DNA of 64,000 bases from JAJXZJ01 sp050012855 (lineage in GTDB: Bacteria; Verrucomicrobiota; Verrucomicrobiia; Limisphaerales; J093), in the NCBI GenBank assembly GCA_050012855.1, contig JBEKGJ010000016.1:16354-80353 (forward strand), given 5' to 3'. A program made the position numbers and the translations under genes. Shown here piece by piece: positions 1-9,106 of this stretch. Below the pieces are notes generated by a model. That model searched no databases and was not told where the DNA came from. It saw only the letters and a program-made list of their open reading frames with translations. The stretch's first letter is position 1. Every line of letters begins with the position of its first letter.

Positions 1-702
1 GGGCATTTCCACCATGCCGACGGTCAGCCTCTGCTTGGGGAAAAGCCGGACGGCCCGGTGACGTTTCTCGAATCCGGCCTGCGCTTCGAAGCGGACGTGC
101 TGCGGGGCCAGAAGACCGGCTTCTTCCTCGATCAACGCGAGAACCGCCGGCGTGTCGAGTCGTTGGCGCGCGACCGCGACGTGCTGAACGCCTTCAGCTT
201 TTCCGGCGGGTTTTCGCTTTACGCGGCCCGCGGCGGGGCAAAGTCGGTCACCGATCTGGACATCAGCGAGCACGCGCTCGCCGGGGCGCGGCGCAATTTC
301 GCCTTGAATCAAGCCGCTCCCGGCGTCGCCGCCTGCCGCCATGACTGTGTCCAGGCGGACGCCTTTGCGTGGCTGGCGGCCAAGCCGGCGCGAAAGTTCG
401 ACCTGATCGTGCTCGATCCTCCCTCGCTCGCCAAACGTGAAGCCGAGCGCGCCCGTGCGATCGGCGCCTATCGGCAACTCAGCGCCGACGCACTCCGCTG
501 GCTCGCCCCGGGGGGCGTGCTCGTGGCGGCGTCCTGTTCAGCGCACGTTTCGACGGAGGAGTTCTTCGGCGCGGTGCGCCAGGCAGCGCGCGAGACCTCG
601 CGGCCGTTCACCGAATGGCAAACGACCGGCCACGCCCCCGATCACCCGGCGACGTTCCCCGAAGCCTGGTATTTGAAGGCGATCTATTTGCGGTTCACGT
701 AG
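1..702 (+). CDS. Class I rRNA methyltransferase, RlmI/RlmK-like (5' end outside window)
   Basis: The reading frame is open from base 1, so the visible 233 codons are the C-terminal part of a longer gene; the GTG at 58 is internal. The protein is a SAM-dependent methyltransferase of the RlmI/RlmK type (23S rRNA cytosine-C5 or guanine-N7). Visible signs are the family block GQKTGFFLDQRENR, the SAM-binding motif I around NAFSFSGGFSLYA followed by the acidic DLDIS, and the catalytic-type motif LDPPSLAK. The N-terminal PUA-like domain expected in RlmI would lie before the window. It converges on the following flavoprotein gene. The family is clear; which base and position it methylates is not. Confidence 0.85.
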   Translation, partial: GHFHHADGQPLLGEKPDGPVTFLESGLRFEADVLRGQKTGFFLDQRENRRRVESLARDRDVLNAFSFSGGFSLYAARGGAKSVTDLDISEHALAGARRNFALNQAAPGVAACRHDCVQADAFAWLAAKPARKFDLIVLDPPSLAKREAERARAIGAYRQLSADALRWLAPGGVLVAASCSAHVSTEEFFGAVRQAARETSRPFTEWQTTGHAPDHPATFPEAWYLKAIYLRFT

Positions 703-771
703 CGGCGTCTCGGCCGAGCGCCGCCAATCTGGAAGAAGAGGGAAGTATGCGGCGGTCGGCCGACCCGCCGC
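703..771. terminator. Two inverted repeats between convergent genes
   Basis: Two GC-rich inverted repeats lie back to back in the 74-base space between the methyltransferase stop and the flavoprotein stop: 703-723 (CGGCG...CGCCG) and 749-771 (GCGGCGG...CCGCCGC). Neither is followed by a T run, so this is not a classic intrinsic terminator. The position between two converging stops fits bidirectional termination, but the same kind of palindrome recurs through intergenic spaces of this window, so it may simply be a dispersed repeat. Confidence 0.4.
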
Positions 772-776
772 TACGG

Positions 777-2042
777 CTAAACTGCCTGTCCCGCGGCGTG
801 GCCGCTGGCCCAGGCCCACTGGAAGTTGTAGCCGCCCAGCCAGCCGGTCACGTCCACCACTTCGCCAATGAAGAACAGGCCCGGCACCTGCCGGCATTCG
901 AGCGTCTTCGAGGACAATTCACCGGTGTTCACGCCGCCGACAGTGACCTCGGCCTTCGCATACCCCTCGTCGCCCGCCGGGGTGATCGCCCATGCGTGAA
1001 GGTTCCGCGACACGGCTTCGAGTTCGGCGCGGGTGAGCTGGGCAATGGGTTTGGCTGGCGCATGTCGCGCGCACCACGCCTGCACAAAGCGTTCCGGCAG
1101 CACCTGACGGAGGGCTGTTTTCACTCCGCGTCCGCCGGACCGGTTCGCCGCGAGCAGCTCGGCCGCGGAATGGTCGGGCAGCAGATTCAGCCGCACCGTC
1201 TCACCTGCGCGCCAGTAGCTCGCAATCTGGAGAATCGCCGGGCCGCTCAGTCCTCGGTGCGTGAAGAGCACCGCCTCGCGAAACGAAGGCGCGTCCGGCC
1301 GGAGGCTGGTCACACAGTCAAACGCGATGCCGCTGAGTCCGGCGAACTGTTCGCGATCCGCCGGTGACCAGGTGAACGGCACCAGGCCGGGCCGCACGGG
1401 AACGAGCTTCACGCCGAACTGCCGGGCGATCTCATAGCCAAACGGCGTCGCGCCGAGCTTGGGAAAGGACAGACCGCCCGTGGCGATGACAAGCGAGCGG
1501 GCGGTAAGGGTGCCGGCCGTGGTGGAAAGTCGATAACGGCTGGAAGCGGGGTTCGTTTGATCGCCAATTCGATCCACCGCCCACGATTCGCCGTCCTCGC
1601 GCCGCAAGACCCGGCAGTTCAACCGCACCTCCACGCCGGCGTCCGCGCATTCTGCTTCGAGCAGTTGGAGAATCTGCTTCGAACTGTGGTCGCAAAAGAG
1701 TTGCCGGTGTGCCCGCTCGTGCCAGGCGATGCCGTGTCGCTCGACCAGCGCCAGGAAATCCGGCGGCGGGTAGCGCGCGAGGGCGGACTTCGGGAAGTGC
1801 GGGCTGCCGCGGGTGACGTAGTTCGCGGCCGTGGCGCCGAGGTTGGTGAAATTGCAGCGTCCGCCGCCGGAGATGAGAATTTTACTGCCGGGCCGCGCGT
1901 TGTGTTCGAGCACGAGCACGCGCCGGCCGCGCCGGCCGGCCACCTGGGCACAGAAAAGCCCGGCGGCGCCCCCGCCAATGATGATGACATCGTAGTCCAA
2001 CCAGCGCGACGGTTCCGCAAAAACCTCGGAAACGCCAGCCAT
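777..2042 (-). CDS. NAD(P)/FAD-dependent oxidoreductase, HI0933/BaiN-like
   Basis: A 421-residue flavoprotein of the HI0933-like family (YhiN/BaiN group), whose members bind FAD with a Rossmann fold. The dinucleotide-binding motif VIIIGGGAAG lies near residues 19-28, followed by the family-typical GSKILISGGGRCNFTN at about residues 53-68. A second nucleotide-binding stretch, LVIATGGLSFPKLG, is at about 185-198, and the C-terminal FIGEVVDVTGWLGGYNFQWA is the conserved family end. The length fits the family. The first 15 or so residues before the Rossmann strand are poorly conserved, so a slightly later start is possible. The in vivo substrate of most members is unknown. Transcription is convergent with the methyltransferase. 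Confidence 0.9.
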   Translation of the reverse strand: MAGVSEVFAEPSRWLDYDVIIIGGGAAGLFCAQVAGRRGRRVLVLEHNARPGSKILISGGGRCNFTNLGATAANYVTRGSPHFPKSALARYPPPDFLALVERHGIAWHERAHRQLFCDHSSKQILQLLEAECADAGVEVRLNCRVLRREDGESWAVDRIGDQTNPASSRYRLSTTAGTLTARSLVIATGGLSFPKLGATPFGYEIARQFGVKLVPVRPGLVPFTWSPADREQFAGLSGIAFDCVTSLRPDAPSFREAVLFTHRGLSGPAILQIASYWRAGETVRLNLLPDHSAAELLAANRSGGRGVKTALRQVLPERFVQAWCARHAPAKPIAQLTRAELEAVSRNLHAWAITPAGDEGYAKAEVTVGGVNTGELSSKTLECRQVPGLFFIGEVVDVTGWLGGYNFQWAWASGHAAGQAV

Positions 2043-2233
2043 GAATGCGTGGAGCGCGATCCGCGCTGAACCCGAAAAACGATCCGGCGAAACCAGTTTC
2101 CCTCGAGCGTTCCTGGCGTTCAGGCGGTGTTACAACTGGTTTTTCGCGGTAACGCTTCGCTCGCTTGCCCGCCACCCGGCGCGAACAAGAACCGCTTGCC
2201 TGACCCGTTCCCGGACCATTACGCTCGCGCGCC

Positions 2234-3259
2234 ATGAAGCTCGCGCGTTACCCCGGGAACCCGATCCTTGCCCCGCACCCGGATCATCCGTGGGAGGACC
2301 TGGCGGTCTTCAATCCCGCCGCCTGGCAGGACGACACCACAGGCGAGATCTTCCTGCTCTACCGCGCCGCCGAGTCCGGTCCCGAATACAAGTGCTGGTT
2401 CGGCCTGGCGAAAAGCCAGGATGGCTTCCGCTTCGAGCGCGTCTCGGATCAACCGGCCCTCAGCCCCAGCCTCGAGGGGTTTGACGGCGCGACCCTCCAG
2501 GATCCGCGCGTCGTCAAAATCGGCGACTGGTTCTACGTCACCTACGCGGCGCGCCATTATCCCTTCGGCCAGTTCTGGGTGCCCGGCGGCCGCGACCGGT
2601 TCCTCACGCCCGACTGCCCGCCGGAGTTTCCGCGCTATTTGCGGATCAATGCCACGCTCACCGGCCTTGCGCTGACGCGCGATTTCAAGACGTGGATCCG
2701 CGCCGGCTGGCTCACCGATCCGAACCTCGACGACCGCGACGTGGTTCTTTTCCCGGAGAAAATCGGCGGCAAATTCGTCATGATTCACCGTCCGCTGGAA
2801 TGGGTTGGACCGGCTTATGACACCGAGCAGGCCTGCGCCTGGATCAAAACGGCCGACGACCTCCTGGGCTTTCCGCAAGCGCCCAGCCGCCTGCTCATCA
2901 AAAACCGGCAGCCGTGGGAAGCCTTCAAACTCGGCGTCAACACGCCGCCCATCCGCACCCCGCACGGCTGGTTCACCCTGTATCACGCGGTGGGACCAGA
3001 CAAATTCTACCGGCTCGGCGCGCTGCTGCTCGACCTGGACGATCCCAGCCAGGTCCGTCACCGCACGCCGGACTGGCTGATGCAACCGGAAGCCGACTAC
3101 GAGGTCGAAGGCTTCTATCGCGGTGCGTGCTTTCCGTGCGGGACGGTGGTGAAGGACGGCACGCTGTTCGTCTATTACGGCGCCGGCGACCAGTTCTGCG
3201 CCGTGGCGACCTGCGATTTCGGTGAACTCCTCGACCACCTGCGCGCCTGCCCGCCTTGA
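2234..3259 (+). CDS. Glycoside hydrolase family 130 protein (mannosidic phosphorylase-like)
   Basis: A 341-residue five-bladed beta-propeller protein of GH130, a family of beta-mannoside phosphorylases and some hydrolases. Family signatures are YPGNPILAP at the N terminus, the aspartate in LQDPRVVKIGDWFY (the likely general acid), YEVEGFYRGACFPCGTVV and VYYGAGDQ near the C terminus. There is no signal peptide, so it acts in the cytoplasm. Its stop overlaps the sodium:solute symporter region that follows on the same strand, which suggests that the symporter imports the oligosaccharide this enzyme cleaves. Phosphorylase versus hydrolase activity cannot be decided here. Confidence 0.88.
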   Translation: MKLARYPGNPILAPHPDHPWEDLAVFNPAAWQDDTTGEIFLLYRAAESGPEYKCWFGLAKSQDGFRFERVSDQPALSPSLEGFDGATLQDPRVVKIGDWFYVTYAARHYPFGQFWVPGGRDRFLTPDCPPEFPRYLRINATLTGLALTRDFKTWIRAGWLTDPNLDDRDVVLFPEKIGGKFVMIHRPLEWVGPAYDTEQACAWIKTADDLLGFPQAPSRLLIKNRQPWEAFKLGVNTPPIRTPHGWFTLYHAVGPDKFYRLGALLLDLDDPSQVRHRTPDWLMQPEADYEVEGFYRGACFPCGTVVKDGTLFVYYGAGDQFCAVATCDFGELLDHLRACPP

Positions 3260-3294
3260 ACGGCACCCTCGACGACCGCGCTGAAAGCGCCACC

Positions 3295-5130
3295 ATGCAT
3301 CCGCTCGATCTGACAATCATTGCCCTCTACCTGCTGCTGATGGCGCTGGTGGGCGCGTGGGTGGCCAAGCGCGCCTCGCGCAACGCGGAGTCCTATTTCC
3401 TCGCCGGCAAGAGCTTTCCCTGGTGGGTCATCGGCGTCGCCCACGGGTCCAGCGGCGTGGACATCACCGGCACGATGTGGTTTGTGATGATGTTTTTCAT
3501 CTACGGCGTGAAAGGCATCTGGCTGCTGTGGGTGTGGCCGCTGTTCAATGTCATTTTCCGCATGATGTACCTCGGCACCTGGGTGCGCCGCTCGAACGTC
3601 CTCACCGGCGCGGAGTGGATGCGGACGCGTTTCGGCGACAGCCCGGGCGCGAAGCTCGCCTACCTGAGCGTGGTCGTTTATGCGCTGGTGCACGTGGTGG
3701 GCTTTCTCAGTTACGCCTTCCGTGGCATCGCCGAATTCACCAAACCGTTTTTCCCCTGGGACTACCCGGTCGAGTTCTATGGCACGGCCATGCTGCTGGT
3801 CACCGGCATCTACTGCGTGGTCGGCGGCATGTACAGCGTGGTGATGAACGACTTGATCCAGTTTGTCCTGAAAGTGATTGCCGCCGTCGGCGTCGCGGTC
3901 ATCGCCATCACGCTGATCACGCCGGCCCAAATCGCGGCGGCGGTGCCGGCGGGCTGGGACCAGTTGTTCTCCGGCTGGAAGCTCACCCTGGACTGGTCGG
4001 CGCATATTCCGCAGTTGAACGACCGGATTTACGGTCCCGGCGGCGATGGCTATTCGCTGTTCCTGTTCTTCACCGGCATGCTGTTGCTGAAGGGCATCGC
4101 GGTCAGCATGGCCGGTCCCACCCCCAACTACGCGATCCAGCACATCCTCTCGACGCGCAGCCCGCGGGAAGCGGCGTTGGAAAACATGGTGATGGCGGTG
4201 GTTTCGCTCGCGCCGCGTTTCCTGCTCATCGGCGGCATCACGGTGCTCGGGATCGTGTTTTTCAGCGGTGATCTCGCACAACTCGTCGCCCGCGAAGGCA
4301 AGAGCGCCCGGTTCGAGGAAATCCTGCCCAATGTCCTGAACCACCATGTGCCTATCGGGTTGAAGGGCATCCTCATCGCCGCCCTGCTGGCTTCGTTCAT
4401 GAGCACGTTCGTTTCGACGGTGAACTCGGGCGCCGCGTACGTCGTGAACGACATCTACAAGCGCTATGTCAATCCCCAGGCGCCGCCGCGGCGCTACGTG
4501 GCGCTGGGCTGGATCACCTCCAGCGCGGTCATCCTGCTGGGCATCGTGTTCGGCTTCGTGATGACCAGCAACGTCCATGCGGTGACCAAGTGGATCACGT
4601 CGGCGCTGGTGCCGGCGTTCGTGGCGCCGAATGTGCTCAAGTGGCACTGGTGGCGGTTCAACGGCCACGGCTTTTTCGCGGGGATGGTGGCGGGCACGGC
4701 GGGCGCCCTGGCCATTCCATTTTTCCTGCCCCACCTGCATGAGGTCTTCACCTTCCTGATCATCCTGCTCCTGAGCACGGTGGCGTCCGTCGTGGTCTGC
4801 CTGCTCACCAAGCCGGAGAGCGACGAGGTGTTGAAAGGTTTCTACCGCAACGTCCGGCCGTGGGGCTGGTGGCAGCCGATTTTCGAGAAATGCCGCGCCG
4901 AAAGCCCGGACTTCCAGCCGAACCGCGATTTCTCCCGCGACGTCGCCAATCTCGCGATCGGCCTGGTCTGGCAGACCAGCCTGGTCACGGCGCCCATCTA
5001 CCTCGTCATTCAGCACTGGACCGAGTTCGGGATTTCCGTCGCAGTCTGCGCCGTGACCTCGCTCATCCTGAAATTCACCTGGTACGACCGGCTCGGCCCC
5101 GGCGAAATGTACCTCTCGCCGGAGCGCTGA
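3295..5130 (+). CDS. Sodium:solute symporter family protein
   Basis: A 611-residue integral membrane protein of the SSS family. It begins with a helix (LTIIALYLLLMALVGAWVA), then the family motif NAESYFLAGKSFPWWVIGVAHGSS, and carries about 13 hydrophobic segments. The conserved FMSTFVSTVNSGAAYVVNDIY lies around residues 385-405. The ATG at 3295 is preferred because the helix begins directly after it; an upstream TTG at 3256 would overlap the GH130 stop and add 13 unstructured residues. Cotranscription with GH130 points to a sugar or oligosaccharide substrate, which is inference. Confidence 0.88.
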   Translation: MHPLDLTIIALYLLLMALVGAWVAKRASRNAESYFLAGKSFPWWVIGVAHGSSGVDITGTMWFVMMFFIYGVKGIWLLWVWPLFNVIFRMMYLGTWVRRSNVLTGAEWMRTRFGDSPGAKLAYLSVVVYALVHVVGFLSYAFRGIAEFTKPFFPWDYPVEFYGTAMLLVTGIYCVVGGMYSVVMNDLIQFVLKVIAAVGVAVIAITLITPAQIAAAVPAGWDQLFSGWKLTLDWSAHIPQLNDRIYGPGGDGYSLFLFFTGMLLLKGIAVSMAGPTPNYAIQHILSTRSPREAALENMVMAVVSLAPRFLLIGGITVLGIVFFSGDLAQLVAREGKSARFEEILPNVLNHHVPIGLKGILIAALLASFMSTFVSTVNSGAAYVVNDIYKRYVNPQAPPRRYVALGWITSSAVILLGIVFGFVMTSNVHAVTKWITSALVPAFVAPNVLKWHWWRFNGHGFFAGMVAGTAGALAIPFFLPHLHEVFTFLIILLLSTVASVVVCLLTKPESDEVLKGFYRNVRPWGWWQPIFEKCRAESPDFQPNRDFSRDVANLAIGLVWQTSLVTAPIYLVIQHWTEFGISVAVCAVTSLILKFTWYDRLGPGEMYLSPER

Positions 5131-5444
5131 TCGGCGGGCGACGAGCGGACCGCGGCTCTGCGAGCCGCAGCACTTCCGGATGTCCCCGTGCCGCAGCTCA
5201 CTCTGACGGTGTCCTGCCTGGCGAAACTGCTACGGGTCACAGACCCGCGCGCCGCATGATTCAGCCGCGGAAGAACGCACCTCGCAAATCGCATTACTCA
5301 CTTCGGACCTCGGATTTCGCACCTCGCACTTCGTACAACACAACCTTCAACCAATCGCCACACACCAGCCCGCCGCAGACTTGCGGCAGCGAATCCATCG
5401 AATCCGTCGTTGCCAGTGGCGGCGGGCAAGGGCAGGCTGACGCC
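5131..5444. repeat. Intergenic space with short hairpins
   Basis: This 314-base gap has no convincing gene. It holds a perfect 7-bp hairpin at 5152-5168 (GCGGCTC-TGC-GAGCCGC), which could terminate the symporter transcript, and a second small hairpin near 5225-5240 (GGGTC-ACA-GACCC). The later part (5280-5340) is a low-complexity run built on TCGGACCTCGGATTTCGCACC, a style that recurs at 46182-46230. Confidence 0.5.
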
Positions 5445-5945
5445 GTGAGCTTCCGCGACAAGATTCTCACTTTCGAGCGCCTGCCGGCCTGGCGGGAGCG
5501 ACTGCGTGCCGCCGGCAAGCGGTTGGTGGTCACCAACGGATGCTTTGACATCCTGCACGTCGGCCACATCACCTACCTCGACGCCGCGCGCCAGCAGGGG
5601 GACGCTTTGCTCGTTGGGTTGAACAGTGACGCCTCGGTCCGGGGCATCAAGGGTGCGGGCCGCCCGGTGAATTCGGAACAGGACCGGGCCACCGTGCTGG
5701 CCGCGCTCGAAGCCGTGGACGCCGTGTGCGTTTTCTCCGAGCCCGACGCCCAGCGGTTGCTCACGGCGGCGCAACCGGACATTTACGCGAAGGGCGGCGA
5801 CTACACGATTGACACGATCAACCAGGCGGAGCGCCGGTTGGTCGAGGGCTTGGGTGGTCGGGTGGTGGTGCTCGGCGGGGTGTCCGGCTATTCGACGACG
5901 GCAGTGCTGCGGAAGCTGGGAGCGGGGGCGGGGCGAAATAGTTGA
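5445..5945 (+). CDS. rfaE2: D-glycero-beta-D-manno-heptose 1-phosphate adenylyltransferase
   Basis: A 166-residue nucleotidyltransferase of the RfaE/HldE C-terminal type. It activates heptose-1-phosphate with ATP to ADP-heptose for lipopolysaccharide core synthesis, so the cell is expected to be a diderm. The motifs are VTNGCFDILHVGH (with HxGH), LNSDASVRGIKGAGRPVN, DIYAKGGDYT and the C-terminal GYSTTAVLRKL. The frame is open further upstream without ATG; the GTG at 5445 gives the length usual for stand-alone RfaE2 (about 160 residues). The kinase half (RfaE1) is not adjacent, so the two activities are on separate genes as in many non-enteric bacteria. Confidence 0.9.
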   Translation: MSFRDKILTFERLPAWRERLRAAGKRLVVTNGCFDILHVGHITYLDAARQQGDALLVGLNSDASVRGIKGAGRPVNSEQDRATVLAALEAVDAVCVFSEPDAQRLLTAAQPDIYAKGGDYTIDTINQAERRLVEGLGGRVVVLGGVSGYSTTAVLRKLGAGAGRNS

Positions 5946-6179
5946 GAGGCAAAGTGAGTTGAGAGTTGAGGAAGGACGACTGCCCGCCCAGCGGTCGGGC
6001 AGCCACCCATGCGAAGGGCGAATGACGAAGGGCGAATGACGAGTGATAAACGGTGGGTCGTGGACCGCTGGGCCGGGAGATGAGCGAACGCGGTTGAGAG
6101 GCGAAGTGAGTTGAGAGTTGAGGGACGCGGCCCGGCCGGCATCGGGCAGCCACCCATACTGGAGTTTCGCCGCGGCAGC
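5946..6179. repeat. Dispersed repeat cluster with copy of GGTGGGTCGTGGACCGCTGG
   Basis: The space between the convergent rfaE2 and 6180-7715 genes is mosaic repeat. GAGAGGCRAAGTGAGTTGAGAG occurs twice (about 5944 and 6094). The hairpin-forming GCCCAGCGGTCGGGCAGCCACCC begins near 5986, and CGAAGGGCGAATGA is tandem at about 6012-6040. At 6053-6074 lies a copy of a core also found at 31643, 31951 and in part at 54792. No gene is seen. Confidence 0.6.
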
Positions 6180-7715
6180 TCAGCGGGCGGGCGGTGCGTT
6201 GGTGTCCGCAGGCGCGGTGGGCGCTTCCGGCGTGACCGGCGGCGCATTCGTGCCGGTGGCGGCCGGGTTGCGTTTGATCAGGGCCTCGGCTCGCGCCACC
6301 AGCGCCGGCAGCTTGGTGCGCAGGATTGCCGCCGGCTCCGGCGCCAGGCGCAGGTCGCTTTGCGGATCAAGGAATTCCTTGACCACTTCCGTCCGCATGT
6401 CGTCCAGAGGCGGCAACGGCACGCGTTTCTCGGACGGCCCGCCCACCATCTTGCCCATGTAGCGGCGCCAGATGTTGCGCGCCAGGGCGTCATAGCCCAC
6501 GGCCTCCTCGTCGCGATCATCCACCAGGGCGGTGTAGGACCGGACCAGCATGCCGCGGACGATCTTGATGGTCGTGTCCTGGCTGGTGTCGCCGACGTCC
6601 TCCTCCACGCGTTTGATGGCATATTCGTCGAGGGTCATCGCCGGCGGATAGTCCTGGGGGAATTTCTGTTTGACGACCTTGAGCCACTCCTCAGCCTGGG
6701 TGCGCCGGTTGTGGACGTAGAGCGAATACACGGCATTGAGCAGGAAATTCTTGTGGGCGCGGGCGATGACCGGGGCCTGCTCGGGGTCGTCCGCGATCAT
6801 CTCCTCATAAGCGGCGTTGGTTTTCGGGATGATGTCCAGGTCCTCGCTGAAGGTGACGGTGTGGTTGCGCTGGTTTTCGATCAAATGCCCATGTTCGAAC
6901 AACTGGAGCATGGACTGGTAGATGATGCGGCGGAGCTTGATGAGGTCCTCCTTGGAGCGGGCCAGTTTTTTGCCGACGTAGCCCCAGTAAATCGCACTGG
7001 CCTCGGGCAGCCGCCATTCCAGCGGGCCATAGCGCTCGTCCACCTCCTGCATCAACGCCGGGTCCATCTTGTAATGCTCGCGGAGGACCCGGGCCCGGGC
7101 GCGCTCCGCATTGGTCTTGGGATTGATCAAAGCGGCAAAATCCGGCCGGCCGCCGCCGAGCAGGTCCTGCATCTGGGTGGCCCAAACACTTTTGTAATAG
7201 AGGTGCGCGTCGTCAAGGAACGAGCCCATCTTGTGCTGGAAATGCCAGGCGAGTTCGCGGTAGATGTTCACGTCATGCGGGTTGTACCGGAGCGCCTCGT
7301 CCCGCAACAATTCGATGCCCCGCGACACCCAGTTCCACCGGTCCGCCGGCTCGCTGAATTTGATCGAGATGTTGTAGGACATGTTCCAGGCCTGCACGAT
7401 CCAGACCGTGCTGATGTGTGGCTGGAGCTTGGTGATCCAGTCGGCGAGCTGGACCATCTCGAAATACTTGTCGTCCTCCTGCAGGTCCATCGCGCGCACC
7501 CAGAGGGCGTTCGCGATCAAGCCACGGAAGCCCCCCAGGGCCACCGTCGTGAGGGAGAGGATGGGCGGCGCGTTTTCCAGCGGTTCGACGCGGGTGAGGC
7601 CAAGGTCGCCGCGCAGGCGGTTGAGCCGCTGCTGGGAGGACGCGGCCAGGCCGAGCAGGGCCAGCGCGAGCAGGACCAGGAGCGGTTTGTAGAATTTGGA
7701 ACCCGCGAGTGTCAT
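6180..7715 (-). CDS. Uncharacterised membrane-anchored protein linked to ABC exporter
   Basis: A 511-residue protein I cannot assign to a named family. Residues about 10-28 form one transmembrane helix (PLLVLLALALLGLA); the rest is soluble and rich in aromatic and charged helices with TPR-like spacing, for example LWVRAMDLQEDDKYFEMVQLADWI and KNFLLNAVYSLYV. The C terminus is a Pro/Ala/Thr-rich tail from about 480 onward. The ATG at 7715 overlaps the TGA of the upstream permease gene (ATGA), and a GTG lies one codon earlier. It is the last gene of a three-gene coupled set (ATPase, permease, this protein), so it probably works with the transporter on the outer face of the membrane. Confidence 0.7.
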   Translation of the reverse strand: MTLAGSKFYKPLLVLLALALLGLAASSQQRLNRLRGDLGLTRVEPLENAPPILSLTTVALGGFRGLIANALWVRAMDLQEDDKYFEMVQLADWITKLQPHISTVWIVQAWNMSYNISIKFSEPADRWNWVSRGIELLRDEALRYNPHDVNIYRELAWHFQHKMGSFLDDAHLYYKSVWATQMQDLLGGGRPDFAALINPKTNAERARARVLREHYKMDPALMQEVDERYGPLEWRLPEASAIYWGYVGKKLARSKEDLIKLRRIIYQSMLQLFEHGHLIENQRNHTVTFSEDLDIIPKTNAAYEEMIADDPEQAPVIARAHKNFLLNAVYSLYVHNRRTQAEEWLKVVKQKFPQDYPPAMTLDEYAIKRVEEDVGDTSQDTTIKIVRGMLVRSYTALVDDRDEEAVGYDALARNIWRRYMGKMVGGPSEKRVPLPPLDDMRTEVVKEFLDPQSDLRLAPEPAAILRTKLPALVARAEALIKRNPAATGTNAPPVTPEAPTAPADTNAPPAR

Positions 7716-9100
7716 CACGTCGTCCCCTGGGCGGTGGCCAGCTCACGGCGCTGGAAAATGAAAATGCCGACCAGGGCGAGCAGGCCGCCCATCAGCAGCA
7801 CGATCTGGCCAAAGGCCCGGGCCAGCGTCGTCCAGGCAATGTACCGCCCCGTGCTCAACGCATCCACCGGGGAGAAGTCGCGCACGAGGTTGACGGTGGC
7901 GAGCAGGGCTTTGAAAAACGCCACCGAGGCGTTGTCGAACGCGTTCGGCGTGTCCACGCGGCCGGTTTGGTGGTTCACCTCCCGCACGCTGCCCTGCTCG
8001 ATCACCTGCTTCATCGTGGTGGTCGAGGTGGCGACGAGGAGAAAACTCAGCGCACAGAACGTGGCCACTGGAAAGGACAGGAAGCTGGCGGCGGCCAGTC
8101 CCAGCGCGGCCAGCAACGCCAGCCAGCAGAAGAGGATCGCCACCCCCCGGGCGTAGTTGGGTCCGAAGCCGCCCTCGCGGTAGAGCACTTCCATCCCCTC
8201 GTCCAGCGGGAACAGCAACGCCGCGTCATTGGGGTTCATGCATTCGATGTTCAACACGCCGTGTTCGTCCAGCAGGTTCGGCAGCACCGGAATCTCGTAA
8301 AAGGTCTCCGGCGCCAGGCTCTTCTCGAAGTGCATCTGCCGCGGGGACTGCGGCGGACCGACATTCCACATCGTGATGAACGTGCCGGAAGGCGATCGCT
8401 GCGACGCAAAGAACTTGAGCCGGAGGAACAGGTAGCGGTCGCGCACCTGGTTCTGGACGGAACTGAGATCAATCTGCCAGCGGCGCGCGAACCCCCCGCC
8501 CGGCGGGACGAGCTGCAATTCGGCATTGATCTGTTCGCGGACGACCCGGCGCAATTCGGCGCGGTTCATGGCGGCAACCTGCGGGCTCTTCAGGCGCTCC
8601 TGAACCCGGCGCTCAACCAGGCGCTCGATGGGAAACGGTTTTTCGTGAAAGGCCCCGCGAGCAATAAACACCTCGTTGCGCAGGATTTCCTGCTGCTCCG
8701 GAGGCAACCGGTGGGCCCGCCACGTCATCTGCCCATAAACAATGCCGGCCGTCAGACTCAGCAGCAGGGCGTTGAGCAGCAGGATGCCGAGCCACTTGCC
8801 CAGCCAGATTTGCCAGCGCGCCACCGGCTTCGTGGCCACGACCTGGATCTGGCACTCCTCGATGTCCCGCGCCAGGGTGCCGCACGACAGCCAGAGCGTG
8901 GTCATGCCGAGCACCACCGTGATGAGGCCGAGGGTGTACGTCAGCACAATCTGCGTCAACCCGCGCGCCGTGCCGTCGTCCTTGATCACCGCTGGCAGCA
9001 GCAGCACGCCGCCGATCAAAACCGCCGCCAGCAACGGCACCAAGCGGAACCGGAAGGCGGCCTTGAACGTGAGCCGGGCAATCGCCAGGAGAGACTGCAT
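7715..9100 (-). CDS. ABC transporter permease with large external domain
   Basis: A 461-residue ABC-2-type permease. It has an N-terminal helix (about 20-40), a second and third helix (about 50-130) separated by the coupling-like segment ARDIEECQIQVVATKPVARWQIWLGKW, and a long soluble region of about 170 residues (150-320) before the C-terminal helices (about 325-455). The ARDIE...TKPV.R segment is typical of ABC-2 permeases annotated as multidrug or lipid exporters. The gene starts six bases after the ATPase stop and overlaps the following gene by ATGA. The large external insertion is the unusual part and may contact the anchored 511-residue protein. Confidence 0.8.
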   Translation of the reverse strand: MQSLLAIARLTFKAAFRFRLVPLLAAVLIGGVLLLPAVIKDDGTARGLTQIVLTYTLGLITVVLGMTTLWLSCGTLARDIEECQIQVVATKPVARWQIWLGKWLGILLLNALLLSLTAGIVYGQMTWRAHRLPPEQQEILRNEVFIARGAFHEKPFPIERLVERRVQERLKSPQVAAMNRAELRRVVREQINAELQLVPPGGGFARRWQIDLSSVQNQVRDRYLFLRLKFFASQRSPSGTFITMWNVGPPQSPRQMHFEKSLAPETFYEIPVLPNLLDEHGVLNIECMNPNDAALLFPLDEGMEVLYREGGFGPNYARGVAILFCWLALLAALGLAAASFLSFPVATFCALSFLLVATSTTTMKQVIEQGSVREVNHQTGRVDTPNAFDNASVAFFKALLATVNLVRDFSPVDALSTGRYIAWTTLARAFGQIVLLMGGLLALVGIFIFQRRELATAQGTT

Positions 9101-9106
9101 GGTCGT

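Noticed and set aside
3175..5016. A 613-codon minus-strand frame opposite the symporter
   Set aside because: Extremely rich in Arg, His, Asp and Gln (typical antisense of hydrophobic codons); the plus strand encodes an obvious membrane transporter.
6111..8156. A 681-codon plus-strand frame over the ABC partner and permease genes
   Set aside because: Antisense shadow spanning two overlapping real genes; no motif seen.
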